A stretch of DNA of 64,000 nucleotides from Alkalihalobacillus sp. FSL W8-0930 (GCA_037965595.1 CP150183.1:1736001-1800000), one strand, 5' to 3'. Shown: positions 8,707 through 16,885, counted from the stretch's first letter. Translations and numbers: made by a program. Notes: generated from the sequence alone by a model not told the origin.

Positions 8707-9816
8707 ATGCAGGCTAAACCACAGCTCTACGGACTGCCCGCTTATAAGCCGGGTAAGCCAATTAGTGAAGTAAAAGAAGAATTAGGACTTGAGAAAGTGA
8801 TCAAACTCGCATCAAATGAGAATCCTTATGGTTCGTCTGAACATGCGAAACAAGCGATTATCGATGCTGTTAATCATTCCGCGATATACCCAGACGGTTA
8901 TTCCGGTGAGTTACGAAATAAGGTTGCGAATCATTTAAATGTGAACGTAGACCAATTAATTTTTGGAAATGGAACCGATGAGGTCATTCAGTTTCTTTGT
9001 CGTGCTTTCTTAACACCAAACGATAATACGATCACGGCAGATCCGACTTTTTCTCAATATAAACTAAATGCGGCCATCGAAGGAGCAGAGATTCGTGAAG
9101 TTCCTTTAACGAAGACTGGAGAGCATAATCTAAATGAGATGCTGAATCAAATTGATGAGCATACTAAAATTGTTTGGGTGTGTAATCCAAACAATCCATC
9201 TGGAAATTATATTGGAAAAGAAGAATTTGAACACTTTTTAAGTCAAGTACCTGAGCACGTAATTGTGGCAAGTGATGAAGCGTATATTGAATACACAGTG
9301 GCAGAGGACTATCCTAATACAATTCCATTATTAAACAAATATAAAAACCTAGTGATCCTACGTACATTTTCTAAAGCGTATGGACTTGCATCACTTCGAA
9401 TTGGATACGGGGTTGCGCACCCTGAGTTAATTCAAGTGATGGAACCTCTTCGCCCTGCTTTTAATACAACGGCTTATGCTCATGCAGCAGCTATTGCAGC
9501 ACTTGAAGACCAAGAATTTGTTCAACAGTCAGCTAAGAAAAATCGAGTAGAACTTGAAAAATTCGAGGCATTTTGTCAAAAACATGACTTGTTCTATTAT
9601 CCTTCACAAACCAATTTTATCTTAATTGATTTAGAGATGCCTGGGGATGATATTTTTGCGTATCTTTTGTCGAAAGGATATATTACACGTTCGGGACAAG
9701 CACTCGGCTTCCCAACATGCATCCGTATCTCAATCGGTTCTGCAGAAGAAAACGCGGGTGTATTACAGGCACTAGAAGATCTAATACAAGATCACAAACA
9801 AGGATCTGAATCATAG
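8707..9816 (+). CDS. hisC: Histidinol-phosphate aminotransferase
   Basis: This PLP enzyme acts in histidine synthesis. In B. subtilis the same gene also transaminates in Phe and Tyr synthesis, which explains its place between trpA and tyrA. There are two in-frame ATGs, 8704 and 8707; I prefer 8707 because AGAGGTG lies five bases before it. The product has about 369 residues with LASNENPYG at the N-terminus, CNPNNPSG, and the PLP lysine in RTFSKAYGLASLRIGYG. No other his gene is present in the window. Confidence 0.95.
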   Translation: MQAKPQLYGLPAYKPGKPISEVKEELGLEKVIKLASNENPYGSSEHAKQAIIDAVNHSAIYPDGYSGELRNKVANHLNVNVDQLIFGNGTDEVIQFLCRAFLTPNDNTITADPTFSQYKLNAAIEGAEIREVPLTKTGEHNLNEMLNQIDEHTKIVWVCNPNNPSGNYIGKEEFEHFLSQVPEHVIVASDEAYIEYTVAEDYPNTIPLLNKYKNLVILRTFSKAYGLASLRIGYGVAHPELIQVMEPLRPAFNTTAYAHAAAIAALEDQEFVQQSAKKNRVELEKFEAFCQKHDLFYYPSQTNFILIDLEMPGDDIFAYLLSKGYITRSGQALGFPTCIRISIGSAEENAGVLQALEDLIQDHKQGSES

Positions 9817-9841
9817 GAACAAAGATGTTGGAGTGAAATGG

Positions 9842-10936
9842 ATGAAGCGTGAAGTAGTAGTGATTGGGCTTGGATTAATCGGAGGATCCATTGCCCTTGG
9901 AATTAGAAAAGAACATGATGTAAAAATGGTCGGCTTTGATATCAATGATGATCAAGTCAGAATGGCCGTGTCGCTCGGAATTATTGACGAAAAAGCCGAT
10001 TCTCTTGAATCAGCTGTAGCTACAGCTGATTTAATTGTACTTGCTGTACCTGTAGCAGCCTCAGAAAAGCTTTTAACAGATATGTTAGACTTTACATTTA
10101 AAGAGGGTGCCATTATTACAGATGTAGGAAGCACCAAACAAACCATCTGTACAAAGGCAAAGGAACTACAAAATAAAGTATCCTTTGTTGGCGGTCATCC
10201 AATGGCAGGCTCTCATAAAAGTGGTGTGAGCGCAGCGAAAGTACATTTATTTGAAAATGCGTTTTATGTGTTCACACCTGATGAGGCGACTTCTCCACAG
10301 GTATTAGATATGTTGAAGGATTGGCTTAAGGGGACTAAAGCCACGTTTCTTGAAATGTCACCCGAAAAACATGATGAAATTACAGGAGCAATCAGTCACT
10401 TCCCACACATCATCGCAGCTAGTTTAGTGCATCATGTTGAAACAGAAGAAGATCGGAATCCAAATGTGACAAGACTTGCAGCTGGAGGATTTCGTGATAT
10501 TACACGAATTGCTTCCTCAAGTCCTGAAATGTGGCGTGATATCTTACTTCAAAATCAGTCGGGTTTACTAAGACTTCTTAATACGTGGGAACTGGAAATG
10601 CAAAAAGTCCGGACTCTGCTCGAGTCACGCGACAGCGAAGGTATTTTTACTTATTTTGAGCGGGCTAAACACTTTCGTGAAAAGCTTCCAGAGCGAAAAA
10701 AAGGGGCGATCCCTGCTTTTTACGATTTATTTGTTGATGTACCTGACCATCCAGGTGCCATTTCTGATGTGACGAGCATACTTGCTCAGTCTGACATCAG
10801 CTTAACAAACATTCGAATTTTAGAGACACGTGAAGATATCATGGGCGTACTGCGCTTAAGCTTCCGTTCTGAAGAAGACCGTGAGCAAGCAAGAGAACAG
10901 CTGGGACTTCATACATTTGAAAGTTATACATTATAA
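9842..10936 (+). CDS. tyrA: Prephenate dehydrogenase with ACT domain
   Basis: The product oxidises prephenate to 4-hydroxyphenylpyruvate with NAD in tyrosine synthesis. The N-terminal Rossmann motif is GLGLIGGS, followed by GGHPMAGSHKSG, where the family binds substrate. The last 75 or so residues (LFVDVPDHPGAISDV onward) form an ACT domain, the usual site of tyrosine feedback. The ATG at 9842 fits the GGAG at 9830-9833 better than the in-frame GTG at 9833. This is the last gene of the supraoperon; in B. subtilis aroE would follow but it is not here. Confidence 0.95.
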   Translation: MKREVVVIGLGLIGGSIALGIRKEHDVKMVGFDINDDQVRMAVSLGIIDEKADSLESAVATADLIVLAVPVAASEKLLTDMLDFTFKEGAIITDVGSTKQTICTKAKELQNKVSFVGGHPMAGSHKSGVSAAKVHLFENAFYVFTPDEATSPQVLDMLKDWLKGTKATFLEMSPEKHDEITGAISHFPHIIAASLVHHVETEEDRNPNVTRLAAGGFRDITRIASSSPEMWRDILLQNQSGLLRLLNTWELEMQKVRTLLESRDSEGIFTYFERAKHFREKLPERKKGAIPAFYDLFVDVPDHPGAISDVTSILAQSDISLTNIRILETREDIMGVLRLSFRSEEDREQAREQLGLHTFESYTL

Positions 10937-10942
10937 CATTTT

Positions 10943-10973
10943 GCCTCTAGGGATAATTTCCTTAGAGGCTTTT
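10943..10973 (+). terminator. Terminator after tyrA
   Basis: GCCTCTAGGGA (10943-10953) pairs with TTCCTTAGAGGC over 11 bp (one G-U), with a five-base loop and then TTTTC. It ends the aromatic supraoperon and faces the minus-strand terminator immediately to its right. Confidence 0.8.
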
Positions 10974-10979
10974 CTGCAT

Positions 10980-11082
10980 AAAAAAAGCCCTGTTATTATA
11001 GGCGATAGCGCTTACAATAACAGGGTCAGCAAATGTGCTGATTCAATAGTATGGATAGGAGTGGAGAGAAACCATACGCTTA
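10980..11082 (-). ncRNA. Candidate small RNA of about 103 nt
   Basis: A sigma-A promoter at 11089-11116 on the minus strand points at this segment, which ends in a strong terminator whose T-run is the minus strand of 10980-10986. Three stem-loops follow in order on the minus strand. First is GTATGG/CCATAC (arms 11072-11077 and 11049-11054) with the 17-base loop TTTCTCTCCACTCCTAT. Second is TCAGCA/TGCTGA (11026-11041). Third is the terminator CCCTGTTAT/ATAACAGGG (10988-11025) with a 20-base loop. No convincing reading frame is present. The C/U-rich loop is complementary to purine-rich ribosome binding sites, as in several trans-acting RNAs of Firmicutes. I do not recognise the family; the transcript itself is inferred. 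Confidence 0.62.
11003..11016. promoter_or_regulatory. Second cre-like site in the terminator loop
   Basis: CGATAGCGCTTACA matches 13 of 14 positions of the cre consensus and shares GCTTACA with the box in the promoter 80 bases away. It lies inside the 20-base loop of the candidate small RNA terminator. It may allow CcpA looping or be a chance or duplicated copy. Confidence 0.4.
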
Positions 11083-11088
11083 ACCTTT

Positions 11089-11116
11089 ATTATATAGAAA
11101 ACGCTTACATTGTCAA
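11089..11116 (-). promoter_or_regulatory. Sigma-A promoter with a cre box in its spacer
   Basis: On the minus strand, TTGACA (11111-11116) and TATAAT (11089-11094) are both perfect and 16 bases apart. The spacer holds a cre-like site; read on the plus strand, 11096-11109 is AGAAAACGCTTACA, matching 13 of 14 positions of TGWNANCGNTNWCA. A bound CcpA would block polymerase, so glucose repression is predicted. Confidence 0.78.
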
Positions 11117-11214
11117 TACATCTTTAAAAAAAGTCTTTAATAATTTTTGTTCTCTTCTTTCTTCCGCAAACATAGCTTGTCTTAATAACGATTTTATCGT
11201 AAGGAGGCAGGCCA

Positions 11215-12168
11215 ATGTATTTGTTAAACGAAGCAGTAAGAATTAAACATGGTCAAGTTTGCAAGCTTTCTTACGTAATCAAAGAGGGCAAGGTTGATTA
11301 TATTAAAGAAAGAATGCCTTACTGGAACAAATGGCGAGTAGACTCATCCTCTTTTGTACTTGCGCCTAGCAAAGTAGGATTTGAATCCTCGTTTTTAACA
11401 TCGGATCAAACGATGAATAGAGCTCAGATGGAGCGTCAGTGGCTAAAACGTGGAGTGACAACGCTAGCATTGACTAAGGACGCTCACAGTGAGAGATCTC
11501 TTCCAGAGGCTTTTTACAGGGCACACGAGCAAATGCTCGGAAGCACTCTCGATTATGTAATTGGTATGATGATCCCCTTACGACTGTTAAAACCGTCTCT
11601 TCTATATCAATGTCGTCGTTTAAAGATCCCATTTTTACAAATCATGATAGAGGAAGATACGTTAAGTCAACTACCTTGGAGTCATTTGGCAGATGCGTTA
11701 GTGAGTTATCAAACCATGCTTTTACCGCATTTTAGTGGACAGGCTTCTAAAAACCGAGGAATAGAGCGAAAGTGGAAGGATTATTGTACTCAATATGGAA
11801 TATCTACAACAGGCATAGATGAGGTCTGGACAAAGGAAACGCTACAAAAAAGTGGATTATATCCAACAAAAGGCGAGCTTTTAATCGGAAGCGATGCCGA
11901 TTATCTATTGTTCCATCAGCATGTAGAACATTATCCGACTAGGCGAGCCCGAATGGTTGCGGCAAGCGATAATCTTGATTATGATAGGGATGAGCCAGCA
12001 ATCGTTGTTCGTCGTGGACACGTATTAAAGGCTGGTCCATCCTGTTTCCTAAATAATCAGGGGAACCCAATGAGTATCGCTAAGCCTAGACGTTTATTGT
12101 CGATTGAATATGCGACGTCCACAATAGGCATACAGCACGTGCAGGATGAGTTGAATCGAGTAATATAA
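11215..12168 (+). CDS. Degenerate amidohydrolase-like protein
   Basis: I do not recognise a characterised homologue. The 317-residue protein begins with a beta-rich segment and ends with KGELLIGSDADYLLF and AIVVRRGHVLKAG, which resembles the C-terminal composite domain of dihydroorotase and deaminase-type amidohydrolases. The usual HxH metal site near the N-terminus and the GTD aspartate motif are not visible, so it may be a non-catalytic member. AGGAGG lies seven bases before the ATG. It stands between tyrA and ypiA, the place of aroE in B. subtilis, but shows no shikimate dehydrogenase motif. Confidence 0.7.
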   Translation: MYLLNEAVRIKHGQVCKLSYVIKEGKVDYIKERMPYWNKWRVDSSSFVLAPSKVGFESSFLTSDQTMNRAQMERQWLKRGVTTLALTKDAHSERSLPEAFYRAHEQMLGSTLDYVIGMMIPLRLLKPSLLYQCRRLKIPFLQIMIEEDTLSQLPWSHLADALVSYQTMLLPHFSGQASKNRGIERKWKDYCTQYGISTTGIDEVWTKETLQKSGLYPTKGELLIGSDADYLLFHQHVEHYPTRRARMVAASDNLDYDRDEPAIVVRRGHVLKAGPSCFLNNQGNPMSIAKPRRLLSIEYATSTIGIQHVQDELNRVI

Positions 12169-12188
12169 ATGGAGGATATGATTAGTAC

Positions 12189-13439
12189 ATGACTATAATT
12201 AAAGAGGCGATTCGCGCAATTGAAGCAGGACAGACCGAAGAAGGGTTAAAAAAGCTTGAACGCGCTAGTCAAACCGATAATCATGAAGATAAATTTACAG
12301 TAGCTGAGCTTTTTTATGAGTTAGGTCATACACAAAAAGCACAAGCCCTACTTGAAGAATTACTGGTTTTATATCCTGACGAGGGGAGCTTGTCTGTTTT
12401 TTCGGCTGAGATGATGATTGATGATGATCGAGAAGATGAAGCGATTGAAATGCTTCTTGATATCGCGCCTTCAGATGAATCTTACTTGCAGGCACAAATC
12501 TTATTAGCTGATTTGTACCAAATGCAATCGTTAGATGAGGTAGCTGAGCAGAAGCTTCTTGCGGCTAGTGAGCATGCACCTGATGAGGTCATTATCACAT
12601 ACGGTCTTGGTGAGTTTTACCTGGAAAGAGGAGATTACGCAAAGAGCATACCGTACTTGAAAAAAGCGGTTCATCATAAAGAAGACTTAAAAGGAGTGCC
12701 CGTTGAACTCAAGCTTGCTGAAGCTTTTAGTGCAACAGGAGAATTTGAGGATGCATTACACTACTATCAACGGGGTATAGATGAATCAATGACACCTGAC
12801 GCTCTCTTTGGGTTTGGCTTTACGGCGTATCAAGCGGGAGATATGACAGTTGCTATTGAACAACTTGAAGCTCTAAAATCACTGGATTCTGATTTTACAA
12901 GCTTGTACCCTTATTTAGCAAAAGCGTATGAGTCTGAGAACCGATTAACAGAAGCACTTGAGGTTTTAAAAGATGGAATGTCTGCGGATGAATTTAATGA
13001 TCAACTTTACTTGCTGGCAGGTAAGATTAACTTTAAACAGCAGGATCCCATTCAAGGGGAGACAAATCTTCGTCAATCTCTTGCATTAAATCCATCTAAT
13101 ATGGAAGCTCTTCAAACACTGGCAGCGTTCCTTCGCCATGATGAACAATTTGAGGAATTACTTGAGCTTTGTACCCATGCCAGGTCATACGGTGAGGAAG
13201 ACGCGATGCTCGACTGGTATGAGGCCTTTGCCTTACGTTCATTAGACGAGTATGAGAAAGCTTATCCATTGTATGAAGAAGCGTTACAGGCATTTAGCGA
13301 CGATGTAGATTTTCTTGAAGAATACGCTCACTTTCTTATGGAATATGGGAAGAGAGACTTGGCTTACATGTACTTTAAAAAGCTTCTTGAACAAAAGCCT
13401 GAAAGAACGGATATCATTGAACTGCTTGAGGAATTCTAA
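12189..13439 (+). CDS. ypiA: TPR-repeat protein YpiA
   Basis: The 416-residue cytosolic protein consists almost wholly of tetratricopeptide repeats: many helical pairs with the A-x-x-x-Y/L pattern, such as EALRSLDEYEKAYPLYEEAL, and repeated GEFEDALHYYQRGI-type units. Such proteins are scaffolds for protein-protein contacts. Order ypiA-ypiB-ypiF-qcrABC is as in B. subtilis. GGAGG lies upstream of the ATG. The molecular partner cannot be told from sequence. Confidence 0.88.
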   Translation: MTIIKEAIRAIEAGQTEEGLKKLERASQTDNHEDKFTVAELFYELGHTQKAQALLEELLVLYPDEGSLSVFSAEMMIDDDREDEAIEMLLDIAPSDESYLQAQILLADLYQMQSLDEVAEQKLLAASEHAPDEVIITYGLGEFYLERGDYAKSIPYLKKAVHHKEDLKGVPVELKLAEAFSATGEFEDALHYYQRGIDESMTPDALFGFGFTAYQAGDMTVAIEQLEALKSLDSDFTSLYPYLAKAYESENRLTEALEVLKDGMSADEFNDQLYLLAGKINFKQQDPIQGETNLRQSLALNPSNMEALQTLAAFLRHDEQFEELLELCTHARSYGEEDAMLDWYEAFALRSLDEYEKAYPLYEEALQAFSDDVDFLEEYAHFLMEYGKRDLAYMYFKKLLEQKPERTDIIELLEEF

Positions 13440-13467
13440 ATTATCGTAACAAAAAAGAGGATTTTCT

Positions 13468-13496
13468 TTGATTCGCACAGAAATGTAGAGTATACC
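13468..13496 (+). promoter_or_regulatory. Promoter before ypiB
   Basis: TTGATT (13468-13473) and TATACC (13491-13496) are separated by 17 bases, about 60 bases upstream of ypiB. This would transcribe ypiB separately from ypiA. Confidence 0.55.
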
Positions 13497-13555
13497 TAGT
13501 AACTTGTTTCAAGTGTAAAATGAGCTGTTAGGTTGATCTTAAAGGAGGGGACGGA

Positions 13556-14113
13556 ATGGGAAATACGATTCCAGTTGTTGAAAAGAAGGACTTTCTAAAA
13601 AGCTTCTTAAAACAGTATGAGCTTAAGCGTCGGGAATGCGCATGGCTGTTAAACTACCTCATGAGTGATGATAACTTAATGGAACGAGTTCATTTTATTG
13701 AACAAGCTGAGCAAACACCAAAAGCTCTTGTTATATCAGCTCAAGGTGTAAGCACCATACCCTTTTCATTTAGAAAAAATCAGCATGTCACCACCGATGC
13801 TGAGAAAGCATTTCACGATATTCGTTTAAATCAAACGGAAGAAATCTATATTGAACTTCATTTCAAAGGGGCAAAAAGCTACTCGTTATACCTTGCCGTG
13901 CTAGAAGATAATCCATATTTACCTGAGAATCAAAAACGGGCGGAAGTGATGGAGAATGAAGCAGAGCAGCTGCTTTCTCATTCATTATACATGTTTAACC
14001 GCTCAAAGCTCCTAGAGCAGATTGATCAAGCTCTTGATACGCGAGACCAGACATTGTTCAATCAATTCACGGAAGCGTTGCGTCTGTTGGATGCTGAGCA
14101 TAAAGGCACGTAG
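13556..14113 (+). CDS. ypiB: UPF0302 family protein YpiB (ReoY-like)
   Basis: The 185-residue cytosolic protein matches the YpiB/UPF0302 family in length and in the opening that leads to FLKSFLKQYELKRRECAWLL. The Listeria member, ReoY, helps ClpCP degrade MurA and so tunes peptidoglycan precursor synthesis; that role here is inferred by family. A strong AAAGGAGGGG precedes the ATG, and its own promoter and terminator flank it, so it can be expressed as a single gene. Confidence 0.85.
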   Translation: MGNTIPVVEKKDFLKSFLKQYELKRRECAWLLNYLMSDDNLMERVHFIEQAEQTPKALVISAQGVSTIPFSFRKNQHVTTDAEKAFHDIRLNQTEEIYIELHFKGAKSYSLYLAVLEDNPYLPENQKRAEVMENEAEQLLSHSLYMFNRSKLLEQIDQALDTRDQTLFNQFTEALRLLDAEHKGT

Positions 14114-14138
14114 AAGGCTCTCAACTGAGAGCCTTTTG
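14114..14138 (+). terminator. Terminator after ypiB
   Basis: AAGGCTCTC (14114-14122) and GAGAGCCTT (14127-14135) form a perfect nine-pair stem with a four-base loop, followed by TTGTTTT. It starts directly after the ypiB stop. Confidence 0.85.
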
Positions 14139-14166
14139 TTTTATATAGAAAAAGGAGTGAATAAAG

Positions 14167-14616
14167 ATGAAATGGTCATCAAAAGACATTCAAGTTTATC
14201 AGAAAGAAAAAACGTACATTGATACGGTATTAATTCCACTTATGCCTCTAGCTTTTCAAAAGGAACAAACCAAAGCTGTACTAGCTAGTGAATATATTGA
14301 AAGCATCTCTATGGAGCTAGAGCGCATGTATCAGGGAAGAATACTTCTTAGCTTACCCTTTACCTATTATTCTGGTGAAAAAAAAGAAGAGAAAGTGAAT
14401 CGATTAGAATCGTGGATAGAGGCTTGGAGAGAAGATGGAGCAAAACATATATTATTATTAACGAGTGATTCAAATTGGCGTGATGTTGATGTATCGGAGC
14501 GGATTGAGTGGGTACCAGCTATTCAGCTACATGGACTAAGCGCCAAGGACAGAGCAAATCTTAGCGCAGATGTGGCTCAAGATTTGTCTTCAATTTTAAC
14601 AAAAAAGTGGTTATAA
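14167..14616 (+). CDS. ypiF: Conserved protein YpiF (DUF2487)
   Basis: The 149-residue protein fits YpiF by size, by its opening MKWSSKDIQVYQKEKTYIDT and by its place between ypiB and qcrA. The middle has ILLSLPFTY and KHILLLTSD stretches suggesting an alpha/beta core. No catalytic motif or membrane segment is visible. AAAAGGAGTG precedes the start. Function is unknown in the family. Confidence 0.82.
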   Translation: MKWSSKDIQVYQKEKTYIDTVLIPLMPLAFQKEQTKAVLASEYIESISMELERMYQGRILLSLPFTYYSGEKKEEKVNRLESWIEAWREDGAKHILLLTSDSNWRDVDVSERIEWVPAIQLHGLSAKDRANLSADVAQDLSSILTKKWL

Positions 14617-14662
14617 AGTCACATTTATATGAAAACGGAACCAAACCTCTCGTGATGAGATA

Positions 14663-14691
14663 TTGCGCTATGAAACCGGTTGTAGTATCAT
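14663..14691 (+). promoter_or_regulatory. qcrABC promoter with a cre-like site
   Basis: TTGCGC (14663-14668) and TATCAT (14686-14691) are 17 bases apart. Between them TGAAACCGGTTGTA (14671-14684) matches 12 of 14 cre positions. CcpA is known to control qcrABC in B. subtilis, which supports the reading, but this site is imperfect. Confidence 0.55.
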
Positions 14692-14763
14692 TACATTGTC
14701 CTAGTATTATTTCGTTTTATGTCCAATGATTGGGCTTACAATCTGTTGGTAGGAGGGAGAACC

Positions 14764-15255
14764 GTGAGCGAGAAAGAGCACAAAGTGTCAAGACGACAAT
14801 TTTTGACGTATACGCTTACAGGTGTTGGTGGATTTATGGCAGCAGGAATGCTAATGCCAATGGCAAGATTTGCCCTTGATCCGGCTCTAAAAGCAAGTGC
14901 TGAATCAGACATGCACTATGTGTGTGATCTAGATGACTTGACTGAAGAACCACAACGATTTGTTTTTTCGTATGATCAAGTAGACGCCTGGTATGAGTCA
15001 GAAGTGCAACATGAAGCGTACATATTTAGACAAGGTGATGATGTAATCGCCTTATCCTCTTCCTGTACTCATTTAGGCTGTACAGTAGCGTATCAGGAAG
15101 ATCAAGGAGAATTTGCTTGTCCATGTCATGGTGGAAGATTTGAGAAAAATGGTAAAAACGTACCGAATTTACCTCCACAGCGTCCACTGGACAGGTTTGA
15201 AGTGTTAGTTGAGGATGGACGAGTATCAGTAGGACAAGTGAATCAGCAAACTTAG
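14764..15255 (+). CDS. qcrA: Menaquinol:cytochrome c reductase Rieske subunit
   Basis: This is the Rieske [2Fe-2S] subunit of the bc complex that passes electrons from menaquinol. I choose GTG 14764, which has TAGGAGGGA seven bases upstream; an ATG at 14719 lacks such a site. The result is 163 residues with SRRQFLTYTLTGVGGFMAAG, a twin-arginine signal anchor, then the cluster motifs CTHLGC and CPCHGG near the C-terminus. It is followed by qcrB after 15 bases. Confidence 0.95.
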   Translation: MSEKEHKVSRRQFLTYTLTGVGGFMAAGMLMPMARFALDPALKASAESDMHYVCDLDDLTEEPQRFVFSYDQVDAWYESEVQHEAYIFRQGDDVIALSSSCTHLGCTVAYQEDQGEFACPCHGGRFEKNGKNVPNLPPQRPLDRFEVLVEDGRVSVGQVNQQT

Positions 15256-15270
15256 TGGGAGGCGTAGTGG

Positions 15271-15942
15271 ATGCTTCAAAAAATTTATGATTACGTTGAT
15301 GAACGTCTAGATATTACGCCTATGTGGCGAGATATCGCTGACCATGAAGTGCCTGAGCATGTCAATCCTGCTCATCATTTCTCAGCATTTGTTTATTGTT
15401 TTGGTGGATTGACATTTTTTGTAACAGTTATTCAGATCTTATCTGGTATGTTTTTAACCATGTATTATGTTCCTGATATTATTAATGCCCACGCTTCCGT
15501 TTATTATTTACAAAACGAGGTAGCATTTGGTGTCATTGTACGAGGAATGCATCACTGGGGAGCTAGTTTAGTCATAGTTATGATGTTCTTACATACATTA
15601 CGTGTCTTTTTCACAGGTTCATATAAAAAACCGCGTGAATTAAACTGGGTTGTAGGTGTATTAATTTTCTTCGTAATGTTAGGTCTTGGTTTCACCGGTT
15701 ACCTACTGCCATGGGATAACAAAGCGTACTTCGCAACGGTCGTTGGACTGCAAATTGCTGAAAGTGTGCCAATTATCGGTGACTTTACAAAAACATTGCT
15801 TGCAGGTGGAAATATTATTGGCGCGGCTACGTTAACTCGTTTCTTTGCCATACACGTATTCTTTTTACCGGCAGCACTTCTTGGGTTACTTGGAGCTCAC
15901 TTCTTTATGATTCGTAAACAAGGGATCTCTGGACCGTTGTAA
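15271..15942 (+). CDS. qcrB: Menaquinol:cytochrome c reductase cytochrome b subunit
   Basis: This 223-residue membrane protein resembles cytochrome b6: four transmembrane helices with haem-ligand histidines in RGMHHWGASLV, MMFLHTLRVFFTGSYKKPRE and the fourth helix (FFAIHVFFLPAALL). It corresponds to the N-terminal part of mitochondrial cytochrome b; the rest is in QcrC, the split arrangement known for Bacillus. A GGGAGG site precedes its ATG. Confidence 0.96.
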   Translation: MLQKIYDYVDERLDITPMWRDIADHEVPEHVNPAHHFSAFVYCFGGLTFFVTVIQILSGMFLTMYYVPDIINAHASVYYLQNEVAFGVIVRGMHHWGASLVIVMMFLHTLRVFFTGSYKKPRELNWVVGVLIFFVMLGLGFTGYLLPWDNKAYFATVVGLQIAESVPIIGDFTKTLLAGGNIIGAATLTRFFAIHVFFLPAALLGLLGAHFFMIRKQGISGPL

Positions 15943-15981
15943 GAACAAAACATGTGATTCCAGGCTAAAGGAGGGAACAAG

Positions 15982-16767
15982 ATGCATCGAGGAAAAGGAA
16001 TGAAATTTGTTGGAGATTCCAGGGTAAAAGTGAATGGCAGAAAACCAAACATTCCAAAGGATTACTCAGAATATCCTGGTAAAACAGAGGCATTCTGGCC
16101 AAACTTCTTATTACGTGAATGGATGGTAGGTGCGGTGTTTTTAATGGGGTACTTGTGTTTAACCGTAGCACACCCTGCACCACTTGAAGGATTAGCTGAT
16201 CCAACAAACTCTGCTTATATTCCGTTACCTGACTGGTACTTCTTATTTTTGTATCAATTATTAAAGTATACGTATGCTTCCGGAGATTACAATGTCCTTG
16301 GAACGGTTATTATTCCAGGGGTTGCGTTCGGTGCGCTTTTACTTGCCCCATGGCTTGATACAGGCAAGGAACGTCGTCCGCAAAGAAGACCAATTGCTTC
16401 GTCTATGATGCTGCTTGGTGTGATTGCAACGATTTTCCTAACATGGGAAGCGGTTGACCAACATGACTGGGTAGCTGCTGCCGAGCAAGGTCAATTAGTT
16501 GAAGAAGGTGACGTTGACATCAATATGGAAGCCCAGGGCTATGAGATTTATCAAAGCCAAGCGACTTGTTTAAATTGTCACGGGGAAACATTATCGGGGA
16601 CGGCAATGGGACCAAATCTTCTTGAAACAGAGAAGTCTGTAGAAGAAATTATTGATGTGATTCATAATGGTCAAGGTGCGATGCCTGCTGATCAGTTTGA
16701 AGGCTCAGAAGAAGAGCTTGAGATTTTGGCAGATTACATTGCAAATCATGGCGATGTAGAAGAATAA
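15982..16767 (+). CDS. qcrC: Menaquinol:cytochrome c reductase subunit IV fused to cytochrome c
   Basis: The N-terminal 170 or so residues resemble subunit IV of the b6f complex, with LPDWYFLFLYQLLKY, the Qo-site segment of the family. After a further transmembrane segment near residue 145 the last 85 residues form a c-type cytochrome with the CLNCH haem-binding motif and a methionine-bearing GAMPADQFEG. The fusion, 261 residues, is the same as in B. subtilis QcrC (255). An AAAGGAGGG site precedes the ATG. Haem c would face the outside. Confidence 0.95.
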   Translation: MHRGKGMKFVGDSRVKVNGRKPNIPKDYSEYPGKTEAFWPNFLLREWMVGAVFLMGYLCLTVAHPAPLEGLADPTNSAYIPLPDWYFLFLYQLLKYTYASGDYNVLGTVIIPGVAFGALLLAPWLDTGKERRPQRRPIASSMMLLGVIATIFLTWEAVDQHDWVAAAEQGQLVEEGDVDINMEAQGYEIYQSQATCLNCHGETLSGTAMGPNLLETEKSVEEIIDVIHNGQGAMPADQFEGSEEELEILADYIANHGDVEE

Positions 16768-16779
16768 GGGTATAATAAG

Positions 16780-16854
16780 GATGTCTGCATAATCCAAATT
16801 AGGTTGCTGGTTCAAGCTAGCGTCTACCTTGTGATTGTAGTAGGCATCTTTTTT
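16780..16854 (+). terminator. Branched terminator after qcrC
   Basis: GATGTCTGC (16780-16788) pairs with GTAGGCATC (16840-16848) over nine pairs including two G-U, enclosing about 50 bases with AGGT/ACCT and GCT/AGC inner pairs; a T-run follows at 16849-16854. The large branched loop is unusual for a simple terminator. Confidence 0.6.
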
Positions 16855-16885
16855 ATTTTACCTGAACATGAAAGAAGGGTATCCT

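Noticed and set aside
10881-11246. Plus-strand frame of 121 codons over the tyrA end and the following gap
   Set aside because: It overlaps tyrA and the start of the next gene in another frame, has no ribosome binding site, and runs through a terminator, a minus-strand promoter and three hairpins.
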